A stretch of 64,000 bases of DNA from Anaspis maculata (GCA_949128115.1 OX421966.1:54185416-54249415), one strand, 5' to 3'. Positions 12,617-24,859 are shown, counted from the stretch's first letter. A program made the numbers and translations. The notes: generated by a model from the letters alone, not told the origin.

Positions 12617-14620
12617 AAGCCACTTACATGCGGGCTCATTATGTAAATCTGACAAACAGAGCCTGGCAAATTAGGATTGCACAATTTCTGATACAATAAA
12701 AATAGATGTATTTTCAAATAGATGGTTCCATTTGCTTCTGGCCCATATACTCTTGAATTGTTCGCGGATAAAGAAGTCAGCGCAGTACAACGCGACACGG
12801 TCACCAACTCAGTTGCCACCCTGGCGAGGTGGCTGGAATTGGCTGGGTTATGTCAGGTTTACCGTTTGGAAATCGATTCTACAGTATGTTGAGCGAAACC
12901 GTGGTTCGAGTGACTTGGGCAAGTTTTCCATTTCAACACTGTAGGCTTGCCGCCTTCTTACTTAGTGTCAAACAGGCTTGTCCAAAAATCATGTCTCATG
13001 TCGCTTGTCAAACTGGCATCAGATATTGAAATATCTGAAAAATTAACGTTATCATGCGTGGAAATGCGATTCGGCGGCCGCCCGAATTTGAACACCAAAA
13101 CTGCACGGACCCTCTTCGATTTCCATAGCAATCGGAATTCATTTTGACTCGTGCTGACCCTAAAACCGGAGCAAATGACAAATTGAAAGTAATCCCATTA
13201 ATTTCGTTTCAACACGTTGCTTCAAACATTTTATTCAGTAGTGAAATTCTGGAAGGACTTTGTTCTGGTCTCAGCTTGCCCCTTATTACTGAAAAATTCT
13301 TCAGGATAAAGTCGCAGTTTTCACCTCACCATGTGCGTCGCAGCGCAGCAAGCGAATGTTTTGCCAAGACCATCATCAATGTAAGAGATGCCACCGGTGC
13401 CGGCTGCCATAATTTTTCACTCAACTGTTGAGGGTATCTCCTGATTTTAACGTTTATGACTGCCGTCAATTGATAAATGTATTTGATAAGATGTAATAGT
13501 AGGACTTTGTTGGGTGGTAATCGCGATGCGAAATGATGTTTGCTATAAAACACAGTATTTACTTCAAACTTAGATACGCGTATTATTGCTGTTGAGTTTT
13601 ACTGTGACCAATTTTAGACCGTTCATTCAGCGTGTTTGTTTATCACTACAGGCATAACCAAAAAAGGAGACTATGCTCCGTTCGTGTATAAACTATAAAC
13701 ACAACCATCAAACATCGGAGATATTCAGTCAATTTAGAACAATCTAAATCAGGCATTTAATGTTGACACACAAACGTGTTGTGTTGTGACAAAAGTCCAA
13801 GACACAAGGCTAAAGTCACGTGCATGTCGTCGTCCATCGGCGTCGTGAATCAAGAGTCGCGCCCTTAAGATACGACAGCACTGAAGGATTTAATCCAGAA
13901 AAATTCTTGGCAATGCTCTTCGTCCGCATTTGGCACATTAAATTTTGCCGTGTAGACAAAACATGAAAGGCACTAAAACTGTCAATGGAAGCCACATTGC
14001 GAATAGGTATAATCGTGGTTGTGGCACGTCCTTGACTTTTCTGTGTCATTGCAAAGAGATTTCGATCTCGTTCATTACCTTTGCTGTAGTAAGTACATAA
14101 AACATCATTAAGTGGCGCATTTTTCCAAATTAGCTCTTGTGTGCAACATAATATACAACTACTGTACCCCAGTATACCGGTCTCTCCACATGCGCTACAC
14201 CATATCGTCTTGTAAAGAGTCGTAATTACACTCCATTGCGGTACAGAGCAGAAAGTTTGTTTACTTGCTATAGCTTCTGCTGCCGATGGTCTGAGAGCGA
14301 GAGGCGAATTATTTCCATATTAGCCAAAGTATTGGCCAACACATCCATCATCAGGGACCAGAGAATAATAAATGACCATATGGTGGCGAGAGAGACAGAT
14401 CTCTCCATATCGGCTTATGGCGCCCCATACCGGCTCGCAACGAGCAAATTACGCAAATTATTGTCATAATGCGCTAATCGCAAGATGATCGATTAATTTA
14501 CGGCTTTGGTCGTGAAATTGCCTTGCAGTGGGTGTTTTAATTCGCGTCTACTTACGATAGTAGTCATCTACGTTAACATTTCAAGGAGTTCTGTACAGCC
14601 GACTGCGCCGGCTGGAGTAC
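12617..14620. other. Unassigned DNA with one dispersed repeat
   Basis: About 12,890-13,205 matches 34,190-34,510 in the same orientation ('gattcgagtgac', 'gtaggcttgccgccttctta', 'gacaaattgaaagtaatc'). Otherwise I recognise nothing here; open frames of up to 95 codons lack domains. Confidence 0.4.
12890..13205. repeat. Dispersed repeat, copy 1 of 2
   Basis: The order of shared segments with 34,190-34,510 is preserved: 'gtaggcttgccgccttctta', 'gtc(c)a.aa..atgt', 'gcgtggaaatgc', then 'aaattgaaRgtaatcMcattRatttcg'. No terminal repeats are visible, and the 95-codon frame that overlaps its end is not conserved in the other copy. Class unknown. Confidence 0.65.
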
Positions 14621-15430
14621 TGTTACGAGTTGCGAGGCTCTCGTGCGATTCCAGTACATTCGAGAGCATACGCGGTGATTCTGGATCGTTCGCGCAAGCT
14701 GGAAATCACAATGACGTAGTGAGACACATCTGCACAATTGGCGGAGGTGCAGACTCCCCAGAGCATGCCGGTATACAGCGTGTTCATTTTTTTTGTCAAT
14801 ATTTGATAAGGTGGTAGAGCATCAAAAATTAGTACTTCCCTTCAGAAAAAATTGAAAAAAAACAAATTTCACAAATGTGACAGAAGTCAATATGACCGGC
14901 TTGTAGGTATGCATCAGCTTACTCTTTGTATCAAATTTGGTCAAAATCCAGTAATAAATATTGAGTTATAAGAAAAAAACCATTCTCAAAACTCAACTTT
15001 GGGAAGTTATAAGAAAAAAACAATTTTCAAAACTCAAATTTGAAAGCCTCCATCTCCGTTATAACGCGTTTCCGGTATACATTTTTCTACAAAGTCCACT
15101 AATTTTTTAATGCTCTACCATCTCCTAAAATATTGACAAAAAAAGTGTAACACCCAGTATACGAGTATCTGATGAACGTTTCGAGAGCCGTCACGAATCT
15201 ACTGGCGAGGCGGCGGTCAAAGTGGAATATGCCAGAGGGCCCGTGGATTGTTCCCGAAGGTAACACTCGGAGTATGTAATCACAGATGAGCCGAGAGCCG
15301 ATCGTCACCAGATTTCATTTCGCAGCGACAGCGAGTGATCGGCCAAGTTAACCAACACGATATATCCAAATGCGAATAATAATCGTCATGTATTTAGTAG
15401 TACGGAGCAATGAACAGAGTGTTCAGACGT
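14621..15430 (+). mobile_element. Solo-LTR-like repeat, copy A, interrupted
   Basis: It begins TGTTACGAGTTGCGAGGC at 14,621. It is broken by an inverted-repeat element (14,776-15,157) inserted at a TA inside 'gccggtatac', an uninterrupted sequence seen in copy D. The match resumes with 'gagagccgtcacgaatct' and continues to 'tttagtagtacggagcaa' near 15,410, where it decays. The family's terminal CGTAACA is not present. Confidence 0.65.
14776..15157. mobile_element. MITE inserted in solo LTR copy A
   Basis: The termini are inverted: 'cagcgtgttca', 'ttttgtcaatattt' and 'ggtggtagagcatc' on the left answer 'gatgctctaccatct' (with small differences), 'aaatattgacaaaa' and 'gtaacacccag' on the right. 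It is flanked by TA on both sides (14,774-14,775 and 15,158-15,159). About 382 bp and non-coding. TA target use suggests a Tc1/mariner-type MITE. Confidence 0.75.
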
Positions 15431-15434
15431 TGGT

Positions 15435-16289
15435 TTCATTGAATGGAATGAAAAAAATCATTTTGTGAATGTCACCTGTCAAAATTTTGACATTTTACTG
15501 ATGAAACTCCTCAATTCTCAACGATTCTACGAAGGCGTCAGTCGGAAAAGAGAATCAACAAAAACTTGAAACGTGGTCAAGTCCAGTCTAGCTGCATCTT
15601 ACTTTATTTTCGATTTTGTCAGGTCAGATCAAGGTGCTTTCCTCCTGCTACGACTGCAGCTAAATTGCAAAAAGGCAAATCGTGCCGATTTGTGCGGTAC
15701 GTCAGTTCACCTTCTCTTCTCTACATCGGCCAATCAGAAAAAAATTGAAAAAACTCGGACAGAAAGAGTTTGGAATTCGCAGCATCTGTCAAAATTTCTG
15801 TGGAATCAACACTCCTGATTATATAATACTTCTGAATTCCAGCCGTAAGTTCACGTGTGAAGTGTCACATTGATTGCTTCGTCATTTTGAATGGTGACAT
15901 ATAAAACATTTCTAAAGCAGACTGAATGTCGACATTTTAATTGTTTGAAATCCATCCAGTTTTTTTTTATAATTCACATACAAAAAATATCGATAAAATC
16001 GTCTTATCAAGATGAAGTCGTCAAAATTTTGATTCCGATGACACCTGTCAAGATTTCAATTTTATTGTCTGACATTAAAAGTAATGCAGATTTTCCTCAG
16101 TTCCCTCATTTTGCCCTGCCTAATTCTTGAGGATTATAGAAAAAGTTCTATGGTAGCGACCAGCGCTCGTTGAGAGCTTTTCTTATAGATATCACTCGAT
16201 CACTTTGAGAATTTTCACTTTAGTTGATTCTAACACCTCACTTTTTCTTTCGAACCTACCTCATTTTCCATAAAAAATGACATCCAAGT
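15435..16289. other. Unassigned AT-rich DNA
   Basis: No gene, RNA or mobile element is recognised. Several phrases such as 'aattttgacatttta' and 'gacacctgtcaagattt' recur loosely here and at 18,430-18,960, flanking the hAT-type element, and look like the same AT-rich host repeat. Open frames are 60-81 codons and overlap one another. Confidence 0.35.
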
Positions 16290-16464
16290 AGCTGTCACAG
16301 GGCCGGACCGAAACCGATTTGCTTGGGGGGGGGGGGAGATCTCAAAATGCCGACTATTATTGTGAGACTGTGGAATTGTGGACAACAAATTATTGAACCG
16401 TTCGTTTTTGACGGGAATTTGAACGGGAATAGCTATTAGGAGCTTTTATAAATTTTAATTATTC

Positions 16465-16860
16465 CGGCCATCAGTGCCATTTTTCCTCCAGAAGGACGGA
16501 TTCAGCCTTGGTTCCAGCAAGACGGGGCTTCACCGCTCTTTACACTGGCCGTGCGGGAGTTCCTTGACATTCCAGGCATTCGCACGAAGATGGATTGGTC
16601 GAAAAGGGGAAATTGAGTGGCCTCCCAGGTCACCTGACCTGTTCCCATTGGACTTTTTCTTGTGGATATACTTGAAAGAGCGAGTATACAAGGTGCAGCC
16701 CCAAAACTTACAGCGGCTGAAGGATCTTATTTCAGAGGAATGCGGAAGAATACTTCCAGATTTTTTCCACATTCTGTAACGGGATTTCAAGAACGCCTTC
16801 GTCGCGATGTTGGAGGGAGGCAATTTGAACATCAGAGATAAATTTCCTAGCTTGCATTAT
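16465..16860 (+). pseudogene. Mariner-like transposase C-terminal remnant
   Basis: Two overlapping frames carry adjoining pieces of a Tc1/mariner-type catalytic domain. The first (codons in frame with 16,506) reads WFQQDGASPLFTLAVREFL, around the second catalytic aspartate (QQDGA). After a frameshift near 16,575-16,610, the second reads EIEWPPRSPDLFPLDFFLW, with the third aspartate in SPDL. It continues to a position near 16,855 with a further shift near 16,779. The N-terminal DNA-binding half and first catalytic aspartate are missing. The piece is non-functional and has no evident relation to the surrounding hAT-type ends. Confidence 0.75.
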
Positions 16861-17256
16861 ATTTGAGAAGAAATTTGTTTCCGTATTTCAATATTAAATT
16901 ATTCCTAATTCTAATTTAGTTGCAGAATTCATCTAAGTAATGATAGGAACAAAAAAAATTGTGTTACCATCCGGAGAAAAACACGTGATTTTTATTGCTG
17001 TGAAGTAAATTTCGAAAAGTGTCAAAAAATTTGTCATCCATCTGTTCCAAAAATTACTTTATCCACAACAAATGAACCGTGGATTATTAATCATAATCCA
17101 CGACAAAGATTTACGAAAACGAGCACCTTAAAAACCTGCTCAGTTAGCACAATGACTACCTATGTTTTCGCAAATCAGACTAGCTCTGAACAATTCTGGC
17201 TTCATGTTAGTAGCTCTACCACAATTAATACAACACAATAAACACAAACTTATACG

Positions 17257-18257
17257 CAGGGTTATTCAAAAGTCCGGAATAAAATTCATATTTCTTTTCC
17301 ATATTTATTTCGGAAAAAACGCTCGAACCGGTCGATTTTTAAAAACGGTAAGCCGTTTTTTCATGACACGTGTCATGTTCTACCGTCAACCCCTTAACCC
17401 CAAGCCACCCTTAGTATTTTTTTTTCAAATGACACCCTATGGCTTGTGGGGGCTCGTTGGAAAGCTTGTCAAAAACTCTATTCAGATCTACCATTGAAAA
17501 TTAGATCCGACGCTTCACCATGAAGTTTTGAGGAACCCCAGTTTCACTTAACAGTCCGGAATAAAATTCATAATTTTTTTCCACATTCATTTCGGAAAAA
17601 ACGCTCGAACCGGTCGATTTCTAGAAACGGTAAGCCGTTTTTTCATGACACGTGTCATGTTCTACCGTCAACCCCCCAACCCCAAGCCACCATGAAGTTT
17701 CTCAAAACTTCATGGTGAAGCGTCCGATCTAATTTTCAATGGTAGATCTGAATAGAGTTTTTGACAAGCTTTCCAACGAGCCCCCACAAGCCATAGGGTG
17801 CCATTAGAAAAAAAATACTAAGGGTGGCTTGGGGTTAGGGGGTTGACGGTAAAACATGACACGTGTCATGAAAAAACGGCTTACCGTTTTTAGAAATCGA
17901 CCTGTTCGAGCGTTTTCTTTCTGAAAAAATATGGTAACAAATTATGAATTTTGTTCCGGACTGTTAAGTAAAACTGGGGTTCTTCAAAACTTCATGGTGA
18001 AGCGTCCGATCCAATTTTCAATGGTTGATCTGTATAGAGTTTTTGATAAGCTTTCCAACGAGCCCCCACAAGCCATAAGGTGCTATTTGAAAAAAAATAC
18101 TAAGGGTGGCTTGGGGTTAGGGGGTTGACGGTAGAACATGACACGTGTCATGAAAAAACGGCTTACCGTTTTTAGAAATCGACCTGTTCAAGCGTTTTTT
18201 TCGCAATAAATATGGAAAAAAAATATGAATTTTATTCCGGACTTTTGAATAACCCTG
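17257..18257. mobile_element. Fold-back element family 3, 1.0 kb, with duplicated arms
   Basis: The ends are 'cagggttattcaaaagtccg' and its exact complement, followed inwards by 'gaataaaattcat'. Inside, each arm contains two successive copies of a unit with 'cgctcgaaccggtcgattt', 'aaacggtaagccgtttttt' and 'gacacgtgtcatgttctacc', inverted across the centre near 17,700. Four partly complementary units in one kilobase give a strongly folding transcript. No coding frame is credible. Confidence 0.8.
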
Positions 18258-18438
18258 TATGGTACCAACAAAGTTTCTTTTGCATTATGCGTGATAGTTG
18301 CACCTATTTTTATTTTATTTTTTCCAAATCGTTTTACGGACAGTATTTCAGTTCATCTCGATTTTGCCGACTGGATGTTCGCGACTGAGGGGGTGTTACA
18401 CCCCCCTCACCCTCCTTCGGACCGGCCCTGAGCTGTCA

Positions 18439-21400
18439 ATATAATTTTGCCGAAATCAACACATTCTAATGGACAAAAATTTCAAAGTCACTTTTCAAAT
18501 GCTAAAAATTTTATATCACGGAATTTTTACTTAGTCAAATTCAGTAAGTTCAGTAAGTTCAAATCATTATATTTCAACGAACAAGAATTTGAAATTGTTA
18601 CTTTTCAAGTGTAGAAGATTTCATATCACGGAAAAATTTTCGTTATAATTTTTCATTGTTAATTATTTTGCTACAAAGCTTGATAGAATCAGTCATTGAA
18701 AAGTCATTTAAAATTTCGCCCCTAGATGACGCCTGTGAAAATTTTCAAAAAAAAACCTGCTAGATTTCTGTATTATTTTGTAATTTGACGAAAAAATGCT
18801 GCAATGATGATCGCTTGTCCAGAGCTTTTGACAGAGGTCCCTTTCGATTGGCTTGAAAATAATTCACTGTGGGTGATTCTAACCTCACTTTTTTCTCTTA
18901 AAATCTCATTTCCTATCAAAATTGACGTTAAAGTGTCGACAGTTTGACAGCGACACCTTTCAAATGCAAAAAGCTTTGACGTGAATCCACTGTGGCATGT
19001 AAATTATTGCTAAAATATTCAAAAACGTCGACCGCGAGCAAAATTGCAGACTGGTATCTCGCTCGACGATCACAGATCCCCTTAAACGATGGGTGGTGTG
19101 TATGATAATGTGGAATTGAATGTAGAAAGGAAACACCTGTTTTCTCTGCCATACTTCCTCCGCTCATAGTGGTGCGCTTCAGCAGGAAATGCAAGCAGCA
19201 ACACAACAGGAATTAACACCCAAACACCCCTCGTGTGTTTGGCTAGATAAGAATCAACGTTCAGGTGAATACCTCGTGGGACGAGCACGTCTGCCATACC
19301 TCCGCGAAGAGAATCATGTGGAAAACACTTTTGGAGGAGGGATTATTTTTGGATGCATCTACAAGTTGTTGGACTTCTGCGGTCTCGTAATTTTTCCCGA
19401 TAATTTTTGATTTTGACTACTCATTTGTCGTGAACGACAGTAATTTTTTTGCTCAAATCGAGTTGAACTCGATATCAAGTATTACTGATGAATAATAATA
19501 ATTAGTCCAGTGATAATTTTTATGCTTCTGCTTATAAAATATGATCGTAAAAGCAAGAATTTTGATGTCCACTTAACTTCAATCAAAAATCCCGCCGTGG
19601 CCACTGTTCAGACAACGAAAATTAAGCAATAAACTCTGATATCGCTTCGGTTATGGGCACATACCTACTCTTATTAATCTTGAGACTCGTAAAACAGAAG
19701 TTCAACATGTCACCATGTTGGTGGAAATGACAAAGGTTTGTTAAGACCAGTTGAAAGTCATAGCCTTCAATCGTCACTGTAGATATTCTACTCCTAACTT
19801 ACTTGAAATTTCTGTTCTTTTCCAATGGGACTTGAACGTTTGTTTTCTTTCACGAATTGCCTTAACTCATGGCACTCAATTTTCAATAAAATTTCAAATA
19901 AAAACGTGTTTACACACATTATTTTTTATCTTATCAGTGAAAAAGGGCTTTGGCGAGGAGGATCATCTAATCACTAAGCTCACACACTTCGGTTCGATAT
20001 TATTGCATACCTATTCAAAACTAGGGTTGGGCAACGCGCTGATACCACAGGAAATGATTACATGGCAGTGTGCTACTAAAATGTAGACGCCTCAACAAAA
20101 TGTAAATTATTCAACGAACACGTAAGTGCAGAGGCATCAATTTTTTGTTGCAGTTGTCGGTTTGATACGAAACAAAACCAAATGTTTGGAACAGGAGAAA
20201 ATTCCAGGTACACCTGCCTGTTTAGAAAATTATTATCGAAAAATAATGAGTAAACAAACAGGTCGGTCACGACCAATAAAAATACCTGGTTAATGCATAA
20301 TGGAGCGACTGAATGTGCGATAAAAATAATTTCACCTATTTGATTAAGTATACACTAATAGGAAGTTTCAGCGTGCACGTTTCGTTATCAATCCAGTCTT
20401 ATCGTCCACGACGCAGGAAAAAAACCCGCAAGTCGATTTAGATTTCTTGGAAAAATGATTAGGTTTTTGGACGTGTCTTCTGTAGTGAAGTAAAAACAGG
20501 GGTGCGAATCGGGGCCCTGCGGGATGCCGTCGAAAAATGCCGTGCGATTCCATAATTGCGGTTATCCTTGGTCCTGTTAATTGCAGTTTTCCATTCAATC
20601 ATTACATCAACAACGATGTGCTAACTAAATGCACGCGCACGCCCCTGCGGAATTCGACCGGTTAGCTTGTGCCTTATTTGGAATGAAAGAAACTGAACGA
20701 GATTATGGTCAAATTAATTGGTTCATCAGCGACTGTGTTTAGCTATGTGAAAAAATCGAGGGTTATTTCAAGTCGGGCACCAACCAGCAACAAGTTTGAA
20801 TGCCCTCCACTGCTATCTGGTGTTAACTGGTCGCCGGTTTTTGAAAGGACACCAAACTTGCATTATAGGGACACAGGGCCCGAAAAACCATAATTTGCCC
20901 TGTGGCCGAAGACCGAAGAGTTTCCACCAAGCACAAAGCTCTGAATAACCTGAATGGAAATGGCTCTTGACATTACAAGTAGCGATGATGAATGAGGGTA
21001 TTACTGCAGAAAAATTTGAATGAGGCCAATAGCTTCTGCCCTCTCAACTCACTGGTTATCCTTGATTCTGTTAATCCGCGCAGATTTTTGTCGCCTCGCG
21101 GCTTCGCTGCAATCCATCGGCAATGGTTTTTGTCACTGTCCGCAAAATGCCCTTCGGGGTTAATCCTTCTATGGTTTGAAGCATCGAAACTTTTAAACTG
21201 CTGCTTTATTTTTCAATTTTTTTTATACAGCACCCATATCTTTATGGTCTTGGTCCTTTCGAAATTAAGGATCTCGTATCCCTCCAGGGTAAACACCAAG
21301 AAGAACTCAATTGCTTATCCGAAGCACGTTTTGGTGCGCGGGTTGGGCAAGAGAACGACTGGCTGTGTGAGCTATCTGACTTTCTTCGGTACTTTCAGCA

Positions 21401-21960
21401 ATGGGCACAACAGGTAGTGCAGTGGTAAAAGTAGTGTACGACAGCAACATAATACGCAATAACACCACCGCCGCTGTGGCGAGGATGGCGATGACAATAA
21501 CATGTGGGCGAACGGACCTCCTTGTGGGTCCGTGCGCCATCCGATTTCGACCGCACTCGACGGGCCAACCCTTTTCGTTCGGTGAACTCTGCGTCAGGGA
21601 CGTTGACCCTGTGAGGGGCGCAGGGGGAAACCCACCCTGAGCCATTAGGCTACCAGCTGATACCGAGAGAGAAGTTTGGTGTGAGGAGCGAGAGTTGGAG
21701 GTCGGTTACATGTGTATATATGTACTACATCGATTAAGGCGATGATAATACGAAATACATGAAATGCCAGAGACTCCTAGTGACTTTCTTTTTTTTTTCT
21801 GCGCACGTTTTCTTTATAAGCGCCACGAAAGTAGATAATCGTTCCAAAATTTTGTTTCGATATTTCTACATTTTTAGCGCACTTCTCCAAACGGAAAGGC
21901 GCTCATGTCCTCGATTTGTCCGTCAGTCTGTCACAGCATCTAGTCCTAGACGAAAGAATT
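18439..21960. other. Unassigned DNA, no confident gene
   Basis: I found no homologous exon here. The longest open frame (20,992-21,417, + strand, 141 codons) and the overlapping opposite-strand frame 21,645-21,307 are discussed separately. The remaining sequence is AT-rich with no palindrome or tandem repeat of note, apart from a short 'agtaagttc' doublet near 18,545. Confidence 0.4.
21307..21645 (-). CDS. Doubtful 112-codon ORF with one hydrophobic segment
   Basis: On the minus strand, a frame runs from an ATG at 21,645 to a stop at 21,307. It has a proline- and glycine-rich start, a basic stretch and then a hydrophobic run (VIVIAILATAAVVLLRIMLL) that could be a single membrane segment. The DNA is locally GC-richer than its surroundings and overlaps a 79-codon + strand frame. 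I recognise no family, no splice context and no start context that singles it out. It may be a chance frame in a GC-rich repeat fragment. Confidence 0.15.
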   Translation of the reverse strand: MAQGGFPPAPLTGSTSLTQSSPNEKGWPVECGRNRMAHGPTRRSVRPHVIVIAILATAAVVLLRIMLLSYTTFTTALPVVPIAESTEESQIAHTASRSLAQPAHQNVLRISN

Positions 21961-21962
21961 TT

Positions 21963-22550
21963 TAAAATTCTAACTCAAATGGGTAGTTCGTGGCCTTGGG
22001 ACCCGAACCAAGAAAAACGGTGAAATAACGGTAAACAATCACAATATCGACAATATAGTGTGGCGCAGTGCTGCATTTCAGAAGCCGGCTGTATCTGAAA
22101 AGTCATGACATGCGGACAAGTACCCGTTCTTATCAAATTACAATAATACATATTTTATAGGGAGTTATATTCAGAGGGGAATGTTAACTTTATCTTAACA
22201 AAAATTTGACATCGATACGACCCACGAGTCAATAGTTACGAATTTTTGAAAATGACCCCTAAGCTACGGTTCGGCGGCGAAGGATTATTCGTTGCTTGCT
22301 GGCGCTTAAATCTTCTTCTCCGAACGGGACGAAATGATATACAAGAAACATTTTACAACTGAAATGGGTAGCTGATGGCCTTGGTTGTACCCGAACGAAG
22401 AAAAATCTAGCCGAAATAACGATAAACACTCAATTGATGACATTTGAGTGTTGGGCGGCGTCGCCGATTAAGTGGTCAAGTTCACAAACTGTCGTAAAAA
22501 GTTACGACATGCGGACAAGTACATGCTCATATAAAAGTACTTGAATACAT
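21963..22550. repeat. Imperfect tandem duplication, period about 380 bp
   Basis: Unit 1 (from about 21,963) and unit 2 (from about 22,345) share 'gaaatgggtagYtSRtggcc', 'cccgaac.aagaaaaa', 'gaaataacggtaaac' (one base different) and 'acatgcggacaagtac'. Unit 1 continues with 'gatacgaccca..agt..atagttacgaattttt' near 22,213. The corresponding part of unit 2 is found only at about 24,893 ('gatacgacccttgggtccat'), beyond two inserted fold-back elements. Confidence 0.7.
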
Positions 22551-23842
22551 ACAGGGTCCTGCAGCAGTGCGTCGGGCTCTCCTGGCGCCCTTCTTTTCCG
22601 AGATAGAGACAAAGGTTTAATACATGAAAGTATTGATTTGAAAAGTTCTAACCAGCGAAATTATTTTCAACTATACAGGGTGTCCCTTTTTTACGCTATA
22701 ATAAAAATGAAGATTTTTCAATTCAATGCCCCACTTTTGATTTAATTTTCTTGTTCAGCTTTCCAAGCTATAAATTATAAGCGTATTTTTGTTTTTTCAA
22801 TTTGTTGCAGTGCTAAACCAAAAATTGAAAATTGAATTTTTTTCTATTTTCAAGGTTCATTTTGAAAAATCGGGAGCCTTGTTTTTTGCAATCAAGGAAT
22901 GAAATTTGGCACAACAATAGTCGAATAGAAGGTGAATAACTTCATGACAAAAAACTTGAGATTCAGTGATACAGGGTGTTCAGATTTTTTTTCGAACTTT
23001 CAAATGCCATGAGTTTTTTTCAAATGGGATGTCCCCCATTTTATCTCACCGTTCGATAGCTTTTTTCCTCCTCTTTCACTTTTACCAGGAGTAGGTACCC
23101 CACCTCTAAATTTGATAATTCTTCCCGAGATAATCGATAATTTTGATAAAAAGTGCCGTTCATTAATATTTTTCACGCTGGGCATATGATTTTCTGTATC
23201 AGGACCTATTGAGAACTTGAAAAATACAAATGAACAACATTTTTTATCAAAATTATCGATTACCGGAAATAATGGCATTTAGGGGTAGGGTATCTCTAGT
23301 AAAAATGGAAGAGGAAGAAATAAAGTATCGAATGGTGAGATAAAATAGGTGGATTTCCATTTGAAGAAAAATACTTATGGCATTTTGAAATTTGCGAGGT
23401 CGAAAAAAATTTCTGCACACCCTGTATTACTGAACTCCAAGTTTTTTGGCATGAAGTTAATAAACTTCTGTTTGGTTACCGTTGTGCCAAATTTCATTCC
23501 TTGATTCCCAAAAAACGAGATTCTACGATTTTTCGAAATGAACTTTGAATTACAAAAGAAAATCAATTTTTAATTTTCAGTTGGTAGCACTGCCACAGAC
23601 TGAAAAAAACAAAAATACACTTATAATAAGGCTTGGACAAAAAAAATAAAATGAAAAGTGGGGAATTTCATTTGAAAAATCTTTGTTTTTGTTACAGGGC
23701 AAAAATAGAACACCCTATAACTAGTTGAAAATAATTTCACGAGGTAGAGCTTTTCAAATCAATAATTTTATGAACTACACCTTTTTCTCTGTTTCGCGAG
23801 GTAACGGCGCGAGAAAAGCCCGACGCACTGTTGCAGGCTGTA
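22551..23842. mobile_element. Fold-back element family 4, 1.3 kb
   Basis: It starts 'acagggtcctgcagcagtgc' and ends with the near-complement 'gcactgttgcaggctgta'. The arms are about 600 bp and pair through 'gattattttcaac'-like, 'tacagggtgtccc'/'gaacaccctat' and 'gtgatacagggtgttcag'/'ctgcacaccctgtattac' blocks. The centre is near 23,150-23,220. It inserts into the second unit of the tandem duplication. Non-coding. Confidence 0.8.
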
Positions 23843-23852
23843 TACGAGATTA

Positions 23853-24850
23853 TACAGGGTGATTCACCACCAAATGGACGTAGCTCAAGGGTAGGTCTAG
23901 TTTTTCCAGGCGAACCAGGATCTAGTTTTGAAATTTTTCTAACGCTGTTCGTTTCGAAGCTCTACAGGGTGATTCATTATTTCGTAGAATTTTTTGACAA
24001 GCCGTATCTTCAGAACGACTGAAATTGGATTGAAATCTTGCGACTTGATTCTTCTATCGATATCTGACACATTTCCTTATCAAACAGTTTGAAATTTCCA
24101 GGACCGGCTTCAAAAAATAAACTTTGAATCTTTTTTCAAAAACGACACTGTATGCATTTTTTTAAAATTCTTTTTTTTTCATATTCAGAAACTACATGAA
24201 ACATGCTATTAATATCGCGAAAAAATTGCTTGGCACCATTGAGCTGTCAATAAAATTTTGATAATCCTGAAGATTTTTGAGGTTAGGATTTTTTGTAAAT
24301 TGATGATTTTGAATATTTGCAAATGATTTATTAGGGCCTTGAATTTCAGCCGTCTCGTCAAAAAAAATTTGTTCTTTCCGTTTTACACGTTTTCTCAGTA
24401 TGTAGCAACAAAATGTTTTGTTACGTCCCTCAACTTCACTGCCATCCCAAATTGAGCTAAAATTGAGGGACGTGACAAAATTTTTTTTTAAATTCTGCTG
24501 AAACTTTCAAATGTGTTTTATTTCTGGCGAAACGGCTGAAATTTAGGACCATAATAGATTATCTGCAAATATTTGAAAATATCAATTTACAAAAAATCCC
24601 AACTTCAAAAATCATTAAGATTATCAAAATTTTCTTTACAGCTCAATGGTGCCAAGCAATTTTTTTCGCGATATTGATGGCATGTTTTATGTAGTCTTTG
24701 AATCTGAAAATGAACTCGGAAAAATATGCAAACAGAATGTCTTTTTTTGAATGAATGCTTCGAAGTTTTTTTTCAAAGCCAGATCCTGGTTCGCTTGGAA
24801 AAACTGGACCTACCCTTAGGCTATGTCCATTTGGTGGTGAATCACCCTGT
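23853..24850. mobile_element. Fold-back element family 5, 1.0 kb
   Basis: The ends are 'acagggtgattcaccaccaa' and its complement '...tggtgaatcaccctgt'. The arms of about 450-490 bp include 'gtagctcaagggtaggt' and 'aacatgctattaatatcgcg' with inverted partners near 24,810 and 24,670. The centre is around 24,370-24,450. It starts only about 10 bp after element family 4 ends, and both are bordered by TA. Confidence 0.8.
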
Positions 24851-24859
24851 ATTCACAGA

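Larger units (their letters stand above)
16298..18430. mobile_element. hAT-type element, composite, 2.1 kb
   Basis: The termini are the inverted repeat CAGGGCCGGACCGAA (left from 16,298; right ending 18,430). The host is duplicated as the 8-mer AGCTGTCA at 16,290-16,297 and 18,431-18,438. An 8-bp duplication and CAGGG ends are typical of the hAT superfamily. No hAT transposase is visible. The interior instead holds a degraded mariner-like transposase segment (16,465-16,860) and a complete fold-back element (17,257-18,257), so it has been loaded with other transposons or is a non-autonomous chimera. Confidence 0.85.

Noticed and set aside
20992..21417. 141-codon + strand frame
   Set aside because: No recognisable domain, composition typical of non-coding AT-rich DNA, and no splice partners; within what chance allows in 64 kb.
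22551..24850. Open frames of 60-90 codons inside the palindromic elements
   Set aside because: Mirror-image frames follow from the inverted arms and are not conserved between copies.
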